Origin: Pseudobutyrivibrio ruminis CF1b | GTDB lineage: Bacteria > Bacillota > Clostridia > Lachnospirales > Lachnospiraceae | DNA: 64,000 nucleotides | Assembly (NCBI RefSeq): GCF_000424005.1 | Contig: NZ_AUJB01000011.1 | Span: 1-64,000, forward strand | Direction of reading: 5' to 3' | Shown here: positions 1 through 8,653 of the stretch, in pieces | Position numbering within the stretch: the first letter of the stretch is position 1 | How the letters are laid out: each line of letters opens with the position of its first letter | Translations under genes and position numbers: made by a program | The notes under the pieces: generated by a model | What the model was told of the DNA's origin: nothing | Database searches by the model: none | Seen by the model: the letters and a program-made list of their open reading frames with translations, nothing else

Positions 1-2
1 CA

Positions 3-216
3 TTTTGTCATAAAACAATTGATAAAGCTTATTCTTTCGTTAGCCTTTGACAAAAAACTTTAATAATAGTCATTTTTTGTCAGGAAGCGTTCTGTAAGTC
101 GCATACCTTCGTTGTCCAGTGACAAAATAAGGAACTTGCAGGCAAATTTTTGTCAGAGCCATTCTTATAAATTGCATATTCTCGTTTTCTTTTTGACAAA
201 GGGCTTCGCCACAGTC
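3..216. repeat. Three tandem copies of a degenerate 72-bp repeat
   Basis: Three units start at 3, 75 and 147, exactly 72 bp apart. Each opens with TTTTGTCA and carries the inverse, TGACAAA(A), about 45 bp further on (48-55, 120-127, 194-200). Between these ends the copies share scattered bases, such as a TCGTT block near 37, 109 and 183. No frame is open across the units: the minus-strand translations align loosely but contain stops. The units are too divergent for a CRISPR array, and their function is unknown. Confidence 0.6.
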
Positions 217-376
217 CTATTTTTTTGAGCTTGTTTGCCTAGTATCTGCCAAAAGAGGCGCTGTCAAGAGGCGGCGAAGCCGAGCTGCCAGGCCTTGCAC
301 TTGCCTGGGACTCTTGGCAGATAGAATGAACAAAGCTCAAATAAAAAGAGGCCTAGCCTTCACTGACTAGACCTCT
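215..376. other. Long imperfect palindrome, possible structured RNA; minus-strand terminator-like end
   Basis: Nested arms pair 221-232 with 334-347, 243-252 (TATCTGCCAA) with 314-323, and 288-293 with 303-308. A separate hairpin pairs 347-356 with 367-376. Read on the minus strand, that hairpin is followed by a T-rich run, so it would work as a Rho-independent terminator for leftward transcription. Nothing obvious is encoded here. It may be a small RNA or a palindromic repeat element, and I could not match it to a known family. Confidence 0.4.
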
Positions 377-435
377 GGGTTAAACTAATCTTTAATGTAC
401 TAGTATAGAAATTCTTGATTAAAAAATAATATTTA

Positions 436-444
436 TGTTATTTT
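436..444 (+). promoter_or_regulatory. Extended -10 promoter, probable leaderless start of the LytTR regulator
   Basis: TGT plus TATTTT resembles an extended -10 element. It ends only 6 bp before the ATG at 451, so transcription would begin at or next to the start codon. No Shine-Dalgarno sequence precedes the gene, which fits a leaderless mRNA. The same 6-bp spacing is seen at the gene starting at 35437. Confidence 0.4.
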
Positions 445-450
445 AATTAC

Positions 451-1155
451 ATGATTAACGTATGTATTGTCGAAGACGAAGCTGAGCAGGCAAAACTATT
501 AAAAAATTACATAAGCAAATATGGAAATGATCATGGCGAGCAGTTTTCTATTGCCTATCTTCCAGATGGTATTGATTTGGTAGATGACTACAATGGCCAG
601 TTTGATATCATTCTTTTGGATATTCAGATGAGGCACATGGATGGAATGGTAGCTGCAGAGAAGATTCGCCAGATAGATCCAGATGTAATCATTATTTTTA
701 TTACATCTACAGTTCAGTATGCTGTTCAGGGATATGCTGTTGATGCTTTGGGATATGTTTTAAAGCCGGTGCCATACACTCAGTTTGAGCAGCTTTTTGT
801 GAAGGCTACCCAGCGTGTACAGGCAAAGCAAAAGCATGTGTATATAAAGGTTTCTGTGGAAGACAAGCAGCTTAAGCTTGACTGTGAAAGCATCAACTAT
901 ATCGAAAGCCAGAGAAATAATGTTATTCTTCATTGCAATGATCAGGATTATGTTACAGCAGGTCCTTTAAAGCGTTTTGAGGAGATGCTTTCTGATCATG
1001 GATTTAGCAAGTGCCATAATGCCTATGTAGTAAATCTTTCTTCAGTGGAGGCAGTTCAAAAAGAGGAAGTTTTACTTACAAGTGGAGAGACATTGCCAAT
1101 AAGCCGTGCCAAAAAGAAAGAATTTATGGCTGCTTTAACGGAGGATATTTTATAA
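451..1155 (+). CDS. LytTR-family response regulator (AgrA/ComE-like)
   Basis: This 234-residue cytoplasmic transcription factor has an N-terminal receiver domain (about 1-120). It shows an acidic pair near residues 8-9, the phosphoacceptor D57 in the LLDIQM context, and a KPV motif. A LytTR DNA-binding domain covers about 130-232 and includes an ESQRN motif. It lies 3 bp upstream of a GHKL sensor kinase, the usual pairing for Agr-type peptide sensing. LytTR regulators bind paired direct repeats about two helical turns apart. Sites of that geometry occur before the three surface operons downstream, so those operons are candidate targets, by inference only. No autoinducer peptide gene was seen nearby. 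The ATG lacks a clear ribosome binding site. Confidence 0.9.
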   Translation: MINVCIVEDEAEQAKLLKNYISKYGNDHGEQFSIAYLPDGIDLVDDYNGQFDIILLDIQMRHMDGMVAAEKIRQIDPDVIIIFITSTVQYAVQGYAVDALGYVLKPVPYTQFEQLFVKATQRVQAKQKHVYIKVSVEDKQLKLDCESINYIESQRNNVILHCNDQDYVTAGPLKRFEEMLSDHGFSKCHNAYVVNLSSVEAVQKEEVLLTSGETLPISRAKKKEFMAALTEDIL

Positions 1156-1158
1156 AAT

Positions 1159-2517
1159 ATGAACTTTTCAGCATTTCTAAATCCTGTAAATATTCAGGAC
1201 ACACCAAGATTATTTACCGCTATTGCCGAATGGCTGGCGGTTTTTGTGTATTTTAATATCTATAAGAAAAGATATAATGACAAAACATTCATTTTACAGT
1301 GCGTTTGTACACTGGGAATGCAGGTGCTCTTCCAGTTTATAGCAGGGATTTTGCCACTTTCTTTTTGGATTATTTCCATGGTTGGTGCTGTAGGAATGAT
1401 GTACTTGTCACTATATTTGGTTCTAGATATCAAGCCAAAGGATTGTGGCGTCATTACAACTCATGCATTTGTATTAGCCGAGTTTGCAGCCAGTCTTTAT
1501 AAGCAGCTATACGTATGGCTGGTAAAATTAGGAGATAATGATTCCCAATTGGCATCTGTTTGCATGATGATTATTGTTTATCTGTGCACATTTATCATCT
1601 ATTTCAATGTAGAACGTGGAAACATTGCACCAAATCGCAATTTAAATGTTAGTACTAAGGAGCTTGTCAGTGTTGTTATCACAGGTGTTGGTGCTTTTAT
1701 TATTTCAAACATAAGCTTCGTAACATCAAGGACACCCTTTTCAGCTACTGAAAACATGCTTTATGTAAGAACACTTGTTGATTTCGGTGGCATGCTCATG
1801 TTGATGACAGAAATGGGTCGTCGAAATGAGCTTGCCCTAAAGAATGAAAGTAATGCTATCAATCAGCTTTTCCAGAGACAGTATGAGCAGTACAAGCTGG
1901 CGGTGGATAATTCAGAGGCTCTTCGCAAGGAAATGCATGACATGAAGCACTATGTTATGGCTCTTAAAAATGAGGATGACCCTGACCGTAGAGCTGAGGT
2001 GCTTGAGGATATGGAGCAGGCCATTGCCATTCAGGAATCCTTTATGAACACAGGAAACAAGGTACTGGATGTTATTCTTACTACCAAGAGTCTCCAGTGC
2101 CAGAAGAAGAATATCACTTTAAATGCCATGGTTGATGGTGATTTGCTGGCAGATATTCACGTAAAAGATATTTGTTCTCTTTTTGGTAATATCCTAGATA
2201 ATGCCATCGAGGCTACCCAGCAGGTGGAGGATATGGAGAAGAGATTAATCACTCTTTCAGTTAGAAAGAGGAATCAGTTTACTATTGTGGAGTGTGAAAA
2301 CATCTCCGATAGTTCAAATGTAAAGCTTAGAAGTAACAAGAGACGCCGCCGTTTTGGCCGTAATTCCCTACCTAAAACCACCAAGGGGGATAACGTTAAG
2401 CATGGTTTCGGACTTAAGTCTATTTCCCAGGTTGCCGAGAAATACGGCGGAGCAATGAATTGTTCCTACGAAAATGGGTGGTTCAAGGTAAAGGTGCTTT
2501 TGGCCAATAAAAATTAA
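1159..2517 (+). CDS. AgrC-like membrane sensor histidine kinase (GHKL)
   Basis: The 452-residue protein has about six hydrophobic segments in its first 220 residues. A cytoplasmic linker follows, carrying the likely phospho-accepting histidine in an MHDMKHY motif near residue 260. The C-terminal GHKL ATPase domain shows an N box (NILDNAIEA, near residue 350) and a glycine-rich GFGLKS motif near 420. This is the architecture of AgrC/ComD peptide receptors that partner LytTR regulators. It starts 3 bp after the regulator stop, behind GGAGG, and is followed by a terminator, so the two genes form a short operon. The ligand cannot be predicted. Confidence 0.88.
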   Translation: MNFSAFLNPVNIQDTPRLFTAIAEWLAVFVYFNIYKKRYNDKTFILQCVCTLGMQVLFQFIAGILPLSFWIISMVGAVGMMYLSLYLVLDIKPKDCGVITTHAFVLAEFAASLYKQLYVWLVKLGDNDSQLASVCMMIIVYLCTFIIYFNVERGNIAPNRNLNVSTKELVSVVITGVGAFIISNISFVTSRTPFSATENMLYVRTLVDFGGMLMLMTEMGRRNELALKNESNAINQLFQRQYEQYKLAVDNSEALRKEMHDMKHYVMALKNEDDPDRRAEVLEDMEQAIAIQESFMNTGNKVLDVILTTKSLQCQKKNITLNAMVDGDLLADIHVKDICSLFGNILDNAIEATQQVEDMEKRLITLSVRKRNQFTIVECENISDSSNVKLRSNKRRRRFGRNSLPKTTKGDNVKHGFGLKSISQVAEKYGGAMNCSYENGWFKVKVLLANKN

Positions 2518-2542
2518 AAATGCAAATCGTCCGTGATTTTTG

Positions 2543-2573
2543 ACAAGTTGTCCTTCGGGGCAACTTGTTTTTT
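2543..2573 (+). terminator. Rho-independent terminator after the two-component system
   Basis: ACAAGTTG at 2543-2550 pairs with CAACTTGT at 2561-2568 around a TTCG-containing loop, followed by a T run. Confidence 0.85.
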
Positions 2574-2617
2574 ATATACCGTGATATATATATGATATCG
2601 ATTTATGGAGGAAGATT

Positions 2618-4969
2618 ATGGACGCTAAAGAAATAATTTCAAAGCTTACATTGATGGAGAAGGCCGCATTACTTAGCGGTAAAAATGAGTGGGAGTCACG
2701 TGATATTCCACGTGTAGGGGTTCAGTCAATTACTTTTTCTGATGGCCCTCATGGTTTGAGACGTCAGGAAGGTGCAGGAGATCACCTTGGTCTTAATGCA
2801 TCACTTCCAGCTACATGTTTCCCAACAGCAGCTACAGTAGCAAACAGCTGGGATCCACAGCTTGGTGAAGAAATCGGAGCAGCTCTTGGTGAGGAAGCAG
2901 TAGCTCAGAACGTAGATGTTCTTCTTGGACCTGGACTTAACATGAAGCGCTCTCCTTTATGTGGACGTAATTTTGAGTACTTTAGTGAGGATCCAATCTT
3001 AGCTGGAAAGATGGCAGCTTCTTACGTGAGAGGTATTCAGAGTCAGCATGTTTATTCCTGCCCAAAGCACTTTGCTGTAAATTCTCGTGAGTACCGCAGA
3101 ATGGCAATGAACGCTGTTGTTGATGAGCGTACACTTCGTGAGATTTATCTTACAGCTTTCGAGATTGCTGTTAAGGAAGGCAAGGCAAAGGCAATCATGT
3201 CAGCCTACAACGAGGTTAACGGAAAGTATGCAAACGAAAACGAGCATCTTCTTGTGGATATCCTTAGAAATGAGTGGGGCTTCGATGGCATCGTAGTTAC
3301 AGACTGGGGCGCAAGTAACGATCACGTTGCAGGTGTTAAGTGCCAGTCAAATGTGGAGATGCCAAATCCTGGTCTTGATTCAGCAAGAGAGCTTTTAGCT
3401 GCTGTTGAAGACGGACGTATCACAGAGGAAGAAATCGATAAGGCTATTCTTCCTGTTGTAGAGGCAGCTCTTTACTTCCAGGATAACGACCACACAAAGG
3501 GATTTGATAAGGAAGCTCATCACGCTATCGCAAAGAAAGCAACTGTTAATTCAGCAGTTCTTCTTAAGAACGATGAGGATATTCTTCCTCTTGCAGGTGG
3601 TACAAAAGTATGCCTTAAGGGACCATTTGTTGAGAAGCCACGTTATCAGGGTTCTGGTAGCTCACAGGTTAATTCAACAAAGGTTGAGACAATCGCAGAG
3701 CAGATTAAGAACTACGACCTTACAGTAGTTGAGAATCCTCAGGATGCAGATGTTGTTTTATTCTTCTTCGGACTTGATGAGATTGCAGAGTCAGAGGGTG
3801 GCGACAGAATGTCAATTGATGTTCCTGAGTATCAGATAAAGGAGCTTGAAAGCCTTGCAGTTGCCAACAAGCATATCGTAGGTGTTATGAGTGCAGGTTC
3901 ATCTGTGAAGATGCCTTGGCTCGACAAATTACAGGGACTACTTCACGGATATCTTACAGGACAGGCTGGGGCAAGCGCCATCCTTGATATCATCACTGGT
4001 AAGGAGATTCCAACAGGAAAGCTTTCCGAGTCATATCCATTCGCATATGCGGATTGTTCAATAGTTAATTATGCAGGTACAGAGAAGAGAAATCTTCAGT
4101 ACCGTGAGGGCCCATTCATCGGATATCGTTATTACGATACAGCAGAGGTTGCAGTTCAGTTCCCATTTGGATATGGACTTAGCTACACCACATTCGAATA
4201 CAGCGCACTTACAGTTTCAGAAAACGGTGTAAAATTCACAATTACAAACACAGGTAAGCGCGATGGTGCAGAAATTGCACAGCTTTACATTGGTAAGGTA
4301 GAGTCAGGACTTATCCGTCCTAAGAAGGAGCTTAAGGGCTTCAAGAAGGTATGGATCAGTGCTGGTGGAACAGCAGAAGTGGCGATTCCATTTGATGACA
4401 AGACATTCCGCTATTTCTCAACTGTTTCTAACAAGTGGGAAATCGAGGGTGGCGAATATCAGATCTACGTTGGTGCAAGCGTAGCTGACATTAAGCTTAC
4501 AGGTTCTATTACACAGGCTGGCACAATTACAGAATTGCCTTATGACATTGAGACACTTCCTAGCTACAAGTCAGGAAAAGTAAGAAATGTTCATTATGAG
4601 GAGTTCGAGAAGCTTTATGCACAGCCACTTCCAGAGGAAAAGGTGGGACCACTTGATATCAACGATGCTTTTTGCCAGATGGAGGATGCAAAGAGTGGAA
4701 TTGGGCGTTTAGTTTACCGAATTCTCAAGAAGAAGCTTGACCAGTCATATGAGAAGGGAATTCCTGATTTGAACATCATGTTCATCTACAATATGCCATT
4801 TAGAGCAATGAGTAAGATGACTGCCGGAATGGTATCTCGTGAGATGACAGAATCCATTGTAACCATATTTAATGGACATTTCTTCCGCGGACTTGGTGGA
4901 GTCATCGGAGGCTTCTTTAGAAACCGCCGTGAAAATAAGAAATATGAAGAGAGATTAAGGAGAAGCTAA
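2618..4969 (+). CDS. Glycoside hydrolase family 3 beta-glucosidase, cytoplasmic
   Basis: The 783-residue enzyme probably releases glucose or another sugar from beta-linked oligosaccharides. The GH3 N-terminal barrel (about 1-300) contains the KHF substrate motif (K150-H151) and the nucleophile D229 in VVTDWGA. The GH3 C-terminal domain follows (about 310-500), then a fibronectin-III-like domain beginning after PFGYGLSYT (about 505-640). About 130 extra residues at the C-terminus match no domain I recognise. There is no signal peptide, so it probably acts on imported oligosaccharides. The start is fixed by GGAGG ahead of the ATG. It is coupled directly to the GtrA-like gene with no gap. Confidence 0.92.
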   Translation: MDAKEIISKLTLMEKAALLSGKNEWESRDIPRVGVQSITFSDGPHGLRRQEGAGDHLGLNASLPATCFPTAATVANSWDPQLGEEIGAALGEEAVAQNVDVLLGPGLNMKRSPLCGRNFEYFSEDPILAGKMAASYVRGIQSQHVYSCPKHFAVNSREYRRMAMNAVVDERTLREIYLTAFEIAVKEGKAKAIMSAYNEVNGKYANENEHLLVDILRNEWGFDGIVVTDWGASNDHVAGVKCQSNVEMPNPGLDSARELLAAVEDGRITEEEIDKAILPVVEAALYFQDNDHTKGFDKEAHHAIAKKATVNSAVLLKNDEDILPLAGGTKVCLKGPFVEKPRYQGSGSSQVNSTKVETIAEQIKNYDLTVVENPQDADVVLFFFGLDEIAESEGGDRMSIDVPEYQIKELESLAVANKHIVGVMSAGSSVKMPWLDKLQGLLHGYLTGQAGASAILDIITGKEIPTGKLSESYPFAYADCSIVNYAGTEKRNLQYREGPFIGYRYYDTAEVAVQFPFGYGLSYTTFEYSALTVSENGVKFTITNTGKRDGAEIAQLYIGKVESGLIRPKKELKGFKKVWISAGGTAEVAIPFDDKTFRYFSTVSNKWEIEGGEYQIYVGASVADIKLTGSITQAGTITELPYDIETLPSYKSGKVRNVHYEEFEKLYAQPLPEEKVGPLDINDAFCQMEDAKSGIGRLVYRILKKKLDQSYEKGIPDLNIMFIYNMPFRAMSKMTAGMVSREMTESIVTIFNGHFFRGLGGVIGGFFRNRRENKKYEERLRRS

Positions 4970-5521
4970 ATGAATTTTTGGAATAATTTTGCAGATAAGC
5001 ATCCTGCTATCGCAAAGTGGGTACGCGAGGGTGGCTTATTCGTAATCGTAAGTAATTTGATTACTGTTTTTAAGTATTTACTACTTACATTTTTGCCAGC
5101 AGCTTTCGCCTTTATGGGAGACAAGACTTTCGGCTGGCCTGGAATTCCTCTTACCATCGCAGGTGAGACCTTCCAGTGGAACATTTTAGGATACGATCAG
5201 GCACACGGTGGCCTTGCATATTTTACAGCTTATATGATTGCAATGGTTATTGGAGAAGTAATCAACTTCCCAATCCAGAAACTTGTGGTTTTCAGAAATC
5301 ACGATAAGCCAGGTAAACAGATTGCATGGTACATTTTAGCCTTTATCGTAATCACCTGCATTGTTAACTCAATCAACTGTATCTGGGTTGCTGTAGCAGG
5401 AAAGTTTGTAGCTCCATTCGTATACAACATTGGAACTACAGTACTTAACGGAGGCGTTTCTATGGTGGTCTTCTTCTTCGTAAACAAGATCATCTTCCCA
5501 GAGACACCAAAACACGAATAA
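4970..5521 (+). CDS. GtrA-like small membrane protein
   Basis: The 183-residue protein has four predicted membrane segments, roughly at 22-48, 75-95, 110-135 and 145-170. The spacing and the PIQKLVVFRNHD-type segment resemble GtrA-like proteins, which are often linked to lipid-linked sugar transfer or export. Its ATG follows the stop codon of the beta-glucosidase without a gap, and its ribosome site lies in the end of that gene. The two are therefore co-expressed. A role in moving a glycosyl substrate for the flanking GH3 enzymes is possible but unproven. Confidence 0.65.
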   Translation: MNFWNNFADKHPAIAKWVREGGLFVIVSNLITVFKYLLLTFLPAAFAFMGDKTFGWPGIPLTIAGETFQWNILGYDQAHGGLAYFTAYMIAMVIGEVINFPIQKLVVFRNHDKPGKQIAWYILAFIVITCIVNSINCIWVAVAGKFVAPFVYNIGTTVLNGGVSMVVFFFVNKIIFPETPKHE

Positions 5522-5565
5522 TTCTAGATAATCCAAAGTATTAAAAACTTTTGGTTTATAGATGA

Positions 5566-5652
5566 GCCTGTAGGTATCAAGCTCTAATATTTCTTAAGCG
5601 AAGCCTTCTTCGGCTGAGCGTAGAAATCATTAGGCTTGTAACCGTAACAGGC
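5566..5652 (+). ncRNA. Intergenic hairpin with conserved double-GA core, copy A
   Basis: Outer arms pair GCCTGT (5566-5571) with ACAGGC (5647-5652), then CAAGC and CTAAT with ATTAG and CTTG. The core reads TTTCTTAAGCGA (5590-5601), a small stem-loop, then GAGCGTAGAAA (5616-5626). Copies B (41891) and C (43651) have the same core but different stems, which suggests selection on RNA structure. It ends 25 nt before the next start codon. Confidence 0.6.
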
Positions 5653-5676
5653 GGATTTAAGGAAGGAGAAGAGAGA

Positions 5677-8610
5677 ATGTTAGGTATTAATCCAGAGGAC
5701 GTGAAGGCGGTCCTCCAACAGATCCAGCCTCAGCTCATTATTTTGGGCGTAGTTCTTGCACTTGCGATTATTCTTACTATCGCTGTGCTCAAAGTGAAGA
5801 AGCCACTTCGTGGACTTATCAGAAAGAGCTCATGGATTGCTTTTGCACTTACACTTGTACTTGTAGTTTCAAACATTTTACTTTCGCCACTTTACTCAAT
5901 GGTAAACATGGCCATGGGTGGTGGAAAGATTACAGAGGCTTCAATCAATGAAGCAAAGGAACTTTGTACAGAAATCGCAGAGGAAGGTGTAGTTCTTCTT
6001 AAGAATGATGACAAGGCACTTCCACTTGCAGAAGGTACTAAGGTTAATGTATTTGGTTGGTCTTCAACAAACCCAATCTATGGTGGTACTGGTTCAGGTG
6101 CCCTTTCAACAGCATATCCTACAGTAGATTTCCTTAAGGGTCTTACTGATGCAGGTATCGAGTACAACCAGGATTTAGTAGATTTCTACACTGGCTGGAG
6201 AGATACAAGACCTGCAGTTAGTATGATGGGTCAGGACTGGACTATTCCAGAACCACAGGTTTCAGAGTACGGCAGCCTCATTTCAGATGCTAAGAATTAC
6301 TCTGACACAGCTATTTTCTTCATCGCTCGTTCAGGTGGAGAAGGTGCTGATCTTCCTATGTCATATGACGGTGAGGATACATTCCATGATGATGGTTCAG
6401 GAATGTTTGGTATCACTGGTGTTCGCTATTCTGAGTATGCAGATGATTTAGATGCTTCTAAGTCATACCTTGAGCTTTCAAACAGAGAGCAGGCACTTCT
6501 TGATGAAGTTACATCAAACTTTGATAAGGTTATCGTAGTTGTAAACTCAGCTAACGCTATGGAGCTTGGCTTTGTAAACGATTACTCACAGATTAAGTCA
6601 GTTCTTTACTGCCCAGGCACAGGTCAGACAGGTTTTGAGGGACTTGGCGAGATTATTGCGGGTAAGGTAAATCCTTCAGGAAAGACTGCAGATACATTTG
6701 TAGCTGACCTTTTTTCAACACCAACAGCAAACAACTTTGGTGATTTCGATTACACAAATATGTCTGAGTTTGGATATGAGAATATGTTCGCTGAGGGCGG
6801 CAAGTCTTATCCAACATTCGTTAACTATGTAGAGGGCATCTATGTTGGTTACAGATTCTATGAGACAGCTTTCGCTGAGGCAGAGGCTGGCAACATGGAA
6901 TTCGACTATGACAGCACAGTTGTATATCCATTTGGTTATGGACTTTCTTACACAACATTCACTCAGGAAATGGGTGATGTTACATCAGATGGCAAGACAG
7001 TTACATTTGATGTTACAGTTACAAACACAGGCGATGTTGCTGGTAAGGATGTAGTTCAGGTTTACTACAACCCACCTTACGAGAACGGCGGAATTGAGAA
7101 GTCAGCAGCAAACCTTATTGCATTTGAGAAGACTTCACTTCTTGAGGCAGGTGCTTCTGAGACAGTTTCAATCTCTTTTGCAGTAGAAGATATGGCTTCT
7201 TACGATGTTGATGGTGAGGGTTGCTACGTACTTGATGCAGGTTCTTACGAAATCTCTATCAACACAGATTCACACAACAAGATTGCAACTGATGATGTGA
7301 CAATCGCTTCAAAGGTTGTTTATGATGAGTCAAACAAGAGAGAGTCTGACCAGGTTGTAGCAACAAATCAGTTTGATTTTGCAAAGGGCGAGAACTTCGA
7401 GTACCTTTCAAGAGCAGATGGATTTGCTAACTACGACGTAGCAACAGCAGCTCCTACATCATTTGAGATGGGAGATGAGCTTAAGGCTACATATTTCAAC
7501 GAGACAAATTACAATCCAACAGATTACAACAATGATTCAGATGCTATGCCTACAACAGGTGCTGACAATGGCGTTCAGCTTGCAGACCTTCGTGGTGTAG
7601 ATTATGACGATGCTAAGTGGGATGAGCTTCTTGACGAGCTTACAGCTGCAGATATGAACACTCTTATCGCACTTGGTGGATATGAGACTTCAGCAGTTGA
7701 TTCGATCGGCAAGGTTATGACATACGATTGTGATGGTCCTGCTTCAATCAACAACAACTTTACAGGTCAGGGTTCTATCGGTTTCCCAGCAGCAGTTATG
7801 ATTGCTTGCACATGGAACAAGGATTTAGCTCACGCATTTGGTGATTCAATCGGTAAGATGGCTGATGAAATGGATGTATCTGGTTGGTATGCTCCAGCTA
7901 CAAACACACACAGAAGCGCATTTGCAGGACGTAACTTTGAGTACTACTCAGAGGATGGTGTTCTTGCAGGTTGGATGTGTGCAAACGCTGTACAGGGAGC
8001 TAGAGAGCACGGTGTATACTCTTACGTAAAGCACTTTGCTACAAATGATCAGGAGACAAACCGTACAGGATTCCTTTGCACATGGCTTAATGAGCAGTCT
8101 CTCCGTGAGATTTACTTAAAGTCATTTGAGATTACATTTAAGAACTCTAACCCAGCTGCAACAATGGTTGCATTCAACAACATTGGTACAATTCCAGCAG
8201 AGGCTTGCTCACCACTTCTTAACACAGTACTTCGTGACGAGTGGGGATTCAGAGGTCTTGCTGAAACAGATTACTTCGGTGGCTATGGTTACCAGGATTC
8301 AGACAGAATGATTAGAAACGGTTGCGACCTTATGCTTGCAACTTATGAGACTCCACAGTCTACAGTTACTGATCAGGAATCTGCAACTTCATTAATCGCT
8401 ATGAGACAGGCTTCAAAGAACATTCTTTACACAGTTGTAAACAGCCGCGCATACGATACAGAGGTTAGCACTGGTGCACCTACATGGGTTAAGATTCTCT
8501 ACGCAGTAGATGCAGTTCTTATCCTCCTCCTTGCATTCCTTGAGTTCAAGGCTATCAAGACTTACCTCAAGAAAAAGAAGGAAGTAGAACCAACTGTAGA
8601 GACTGAATAG
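5677..8610 (+). CDS. Membrane-anchored GH3 beta-glucosidase with inverted domain order
   Basis: In this 977-residue enzyme the GH3 halves are swapped. Two hydrophobic segments lie near 16-38 and 53-75. The C-type GH3 domain follows (about 90-400), then the fibronectin-III-like domain after PFGYGLSYT (about 415-540). The catalytic barrel comes last (about 640-920), with a KHFATN motif and the nucleophile Asp in LAETDYF. A final membrane segment lies near 940-960, before a basic tail. Inverted GH3 order is known from Butyrivibrio BglA and other rumen enzymes. The flanking membrane anchors suggest the catalytic part faces the outside, to attack oligosaccharides at the surface. The AGGAAGGAG site supports the start. 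Confidence 0.9.
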   Translation: MLGINPEDVKAVLQQIQPQLIILGVVLALAIILTIAVLKVKKPLRGLIRKSSWIAFALTLVLVVSNILLSPLYSMVNMAMGGGKITEASINEAKELCTEIAEEGVVLLKNDDKALPLAEGTKVNVFGWSSTNPIYGGTGSGALSTAYPTVDFLKGLTDAGIEYNQDLVDFYTGWRDTRPAVSMMGQDWTIPEPQVSEYGSLISDAKNYSDTAIFFIARSGGEGADLPMSYDGEDTFHDDGSGMFGITGVRYSEYADDLDASKSYLELSNREQALLDEVTSNFDKVIVVVNSANAMELGFVNDYSQIKSVLYCPGTGQTGFEGLGEIIAGKVNPSGKTADTFVADLFSTPTANNFGDFDYTNMSEFGYENMFAEGGKSYPTFVNYVEGIYVGYRFYETAFAEAEAGNMEFDYDSTVVYPFGYGLSYTTFTQEMGDVTSDGKTVTFDVTVTNTGDVAGKDVVQVYYNPPYENGGIEKSAANLIAFEKTSLLEAGASETVSISFAVEDMASYDVDGEGCYVLDAGSYEISINTDSHNKIATDDVTIASKVVYDESNKRESDQVVATNQFDFAKGENFEYLSRADGFANYDVATAAPTSFEMGDELKATYFNETNYNPTDYNNDSDAMPTTGADNGVQLADLRGVDYDDAKWDELLDELTAADMNTLIALGGYETSAVDSIGKVMTYDCDGPASINNNFTGQGSIGFPAAVMIACTWNKDLAHAFGDSIGKMADEMDVSGWYAPATNTHRSAFAGRNFEYYSEDGVLAGWMCANAVQGAREHGVYSYVKHFATNDQETNRTGFLCTWLNEQSLREIYLKSFEITFKNSNPAATMVAFNNIGTIPAEACSPLLNTVLRDEWGFRGLAETDYFGGYGYQDSDRMIRNGCDLMLATYETPQSTVTDQESATSLIAMRQASKNILYTVVNSRAYDTEVSTGAPTWVKILYAVDAVLILLLAFLEFKAIKTYLKKKKEVEPTVETE

Positions 8611-8619
8611 AAATAACAA

Positions 8620-8653
8620 GAGGACGGGAATTGATTTCCCGTCCTCATTTTTT
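8620..8653 (+). terminator. Terminator between converging genes
   Basis: GAGGACGGGAA at 8620-8630 pairs perfectly with TTCCCGTCCTC at 8636-8646 and is followed by a T run. The A-rich left flank means it may also stop the leftward HD-GYP transcript. Confidence 0.9.

Noticed and set aside
3-216. CRISPR array
   Set aside because: The period is 72 bp but only 8-bp ends are well kept, alternate units are inverted, and no cas genes are nearby.
215-347. 6S RNA
   Set aside because: The long hairpin with a bulged centre looked similar, but the length is short, the central bubble is not clear and the terminator lies on the wrong strand.
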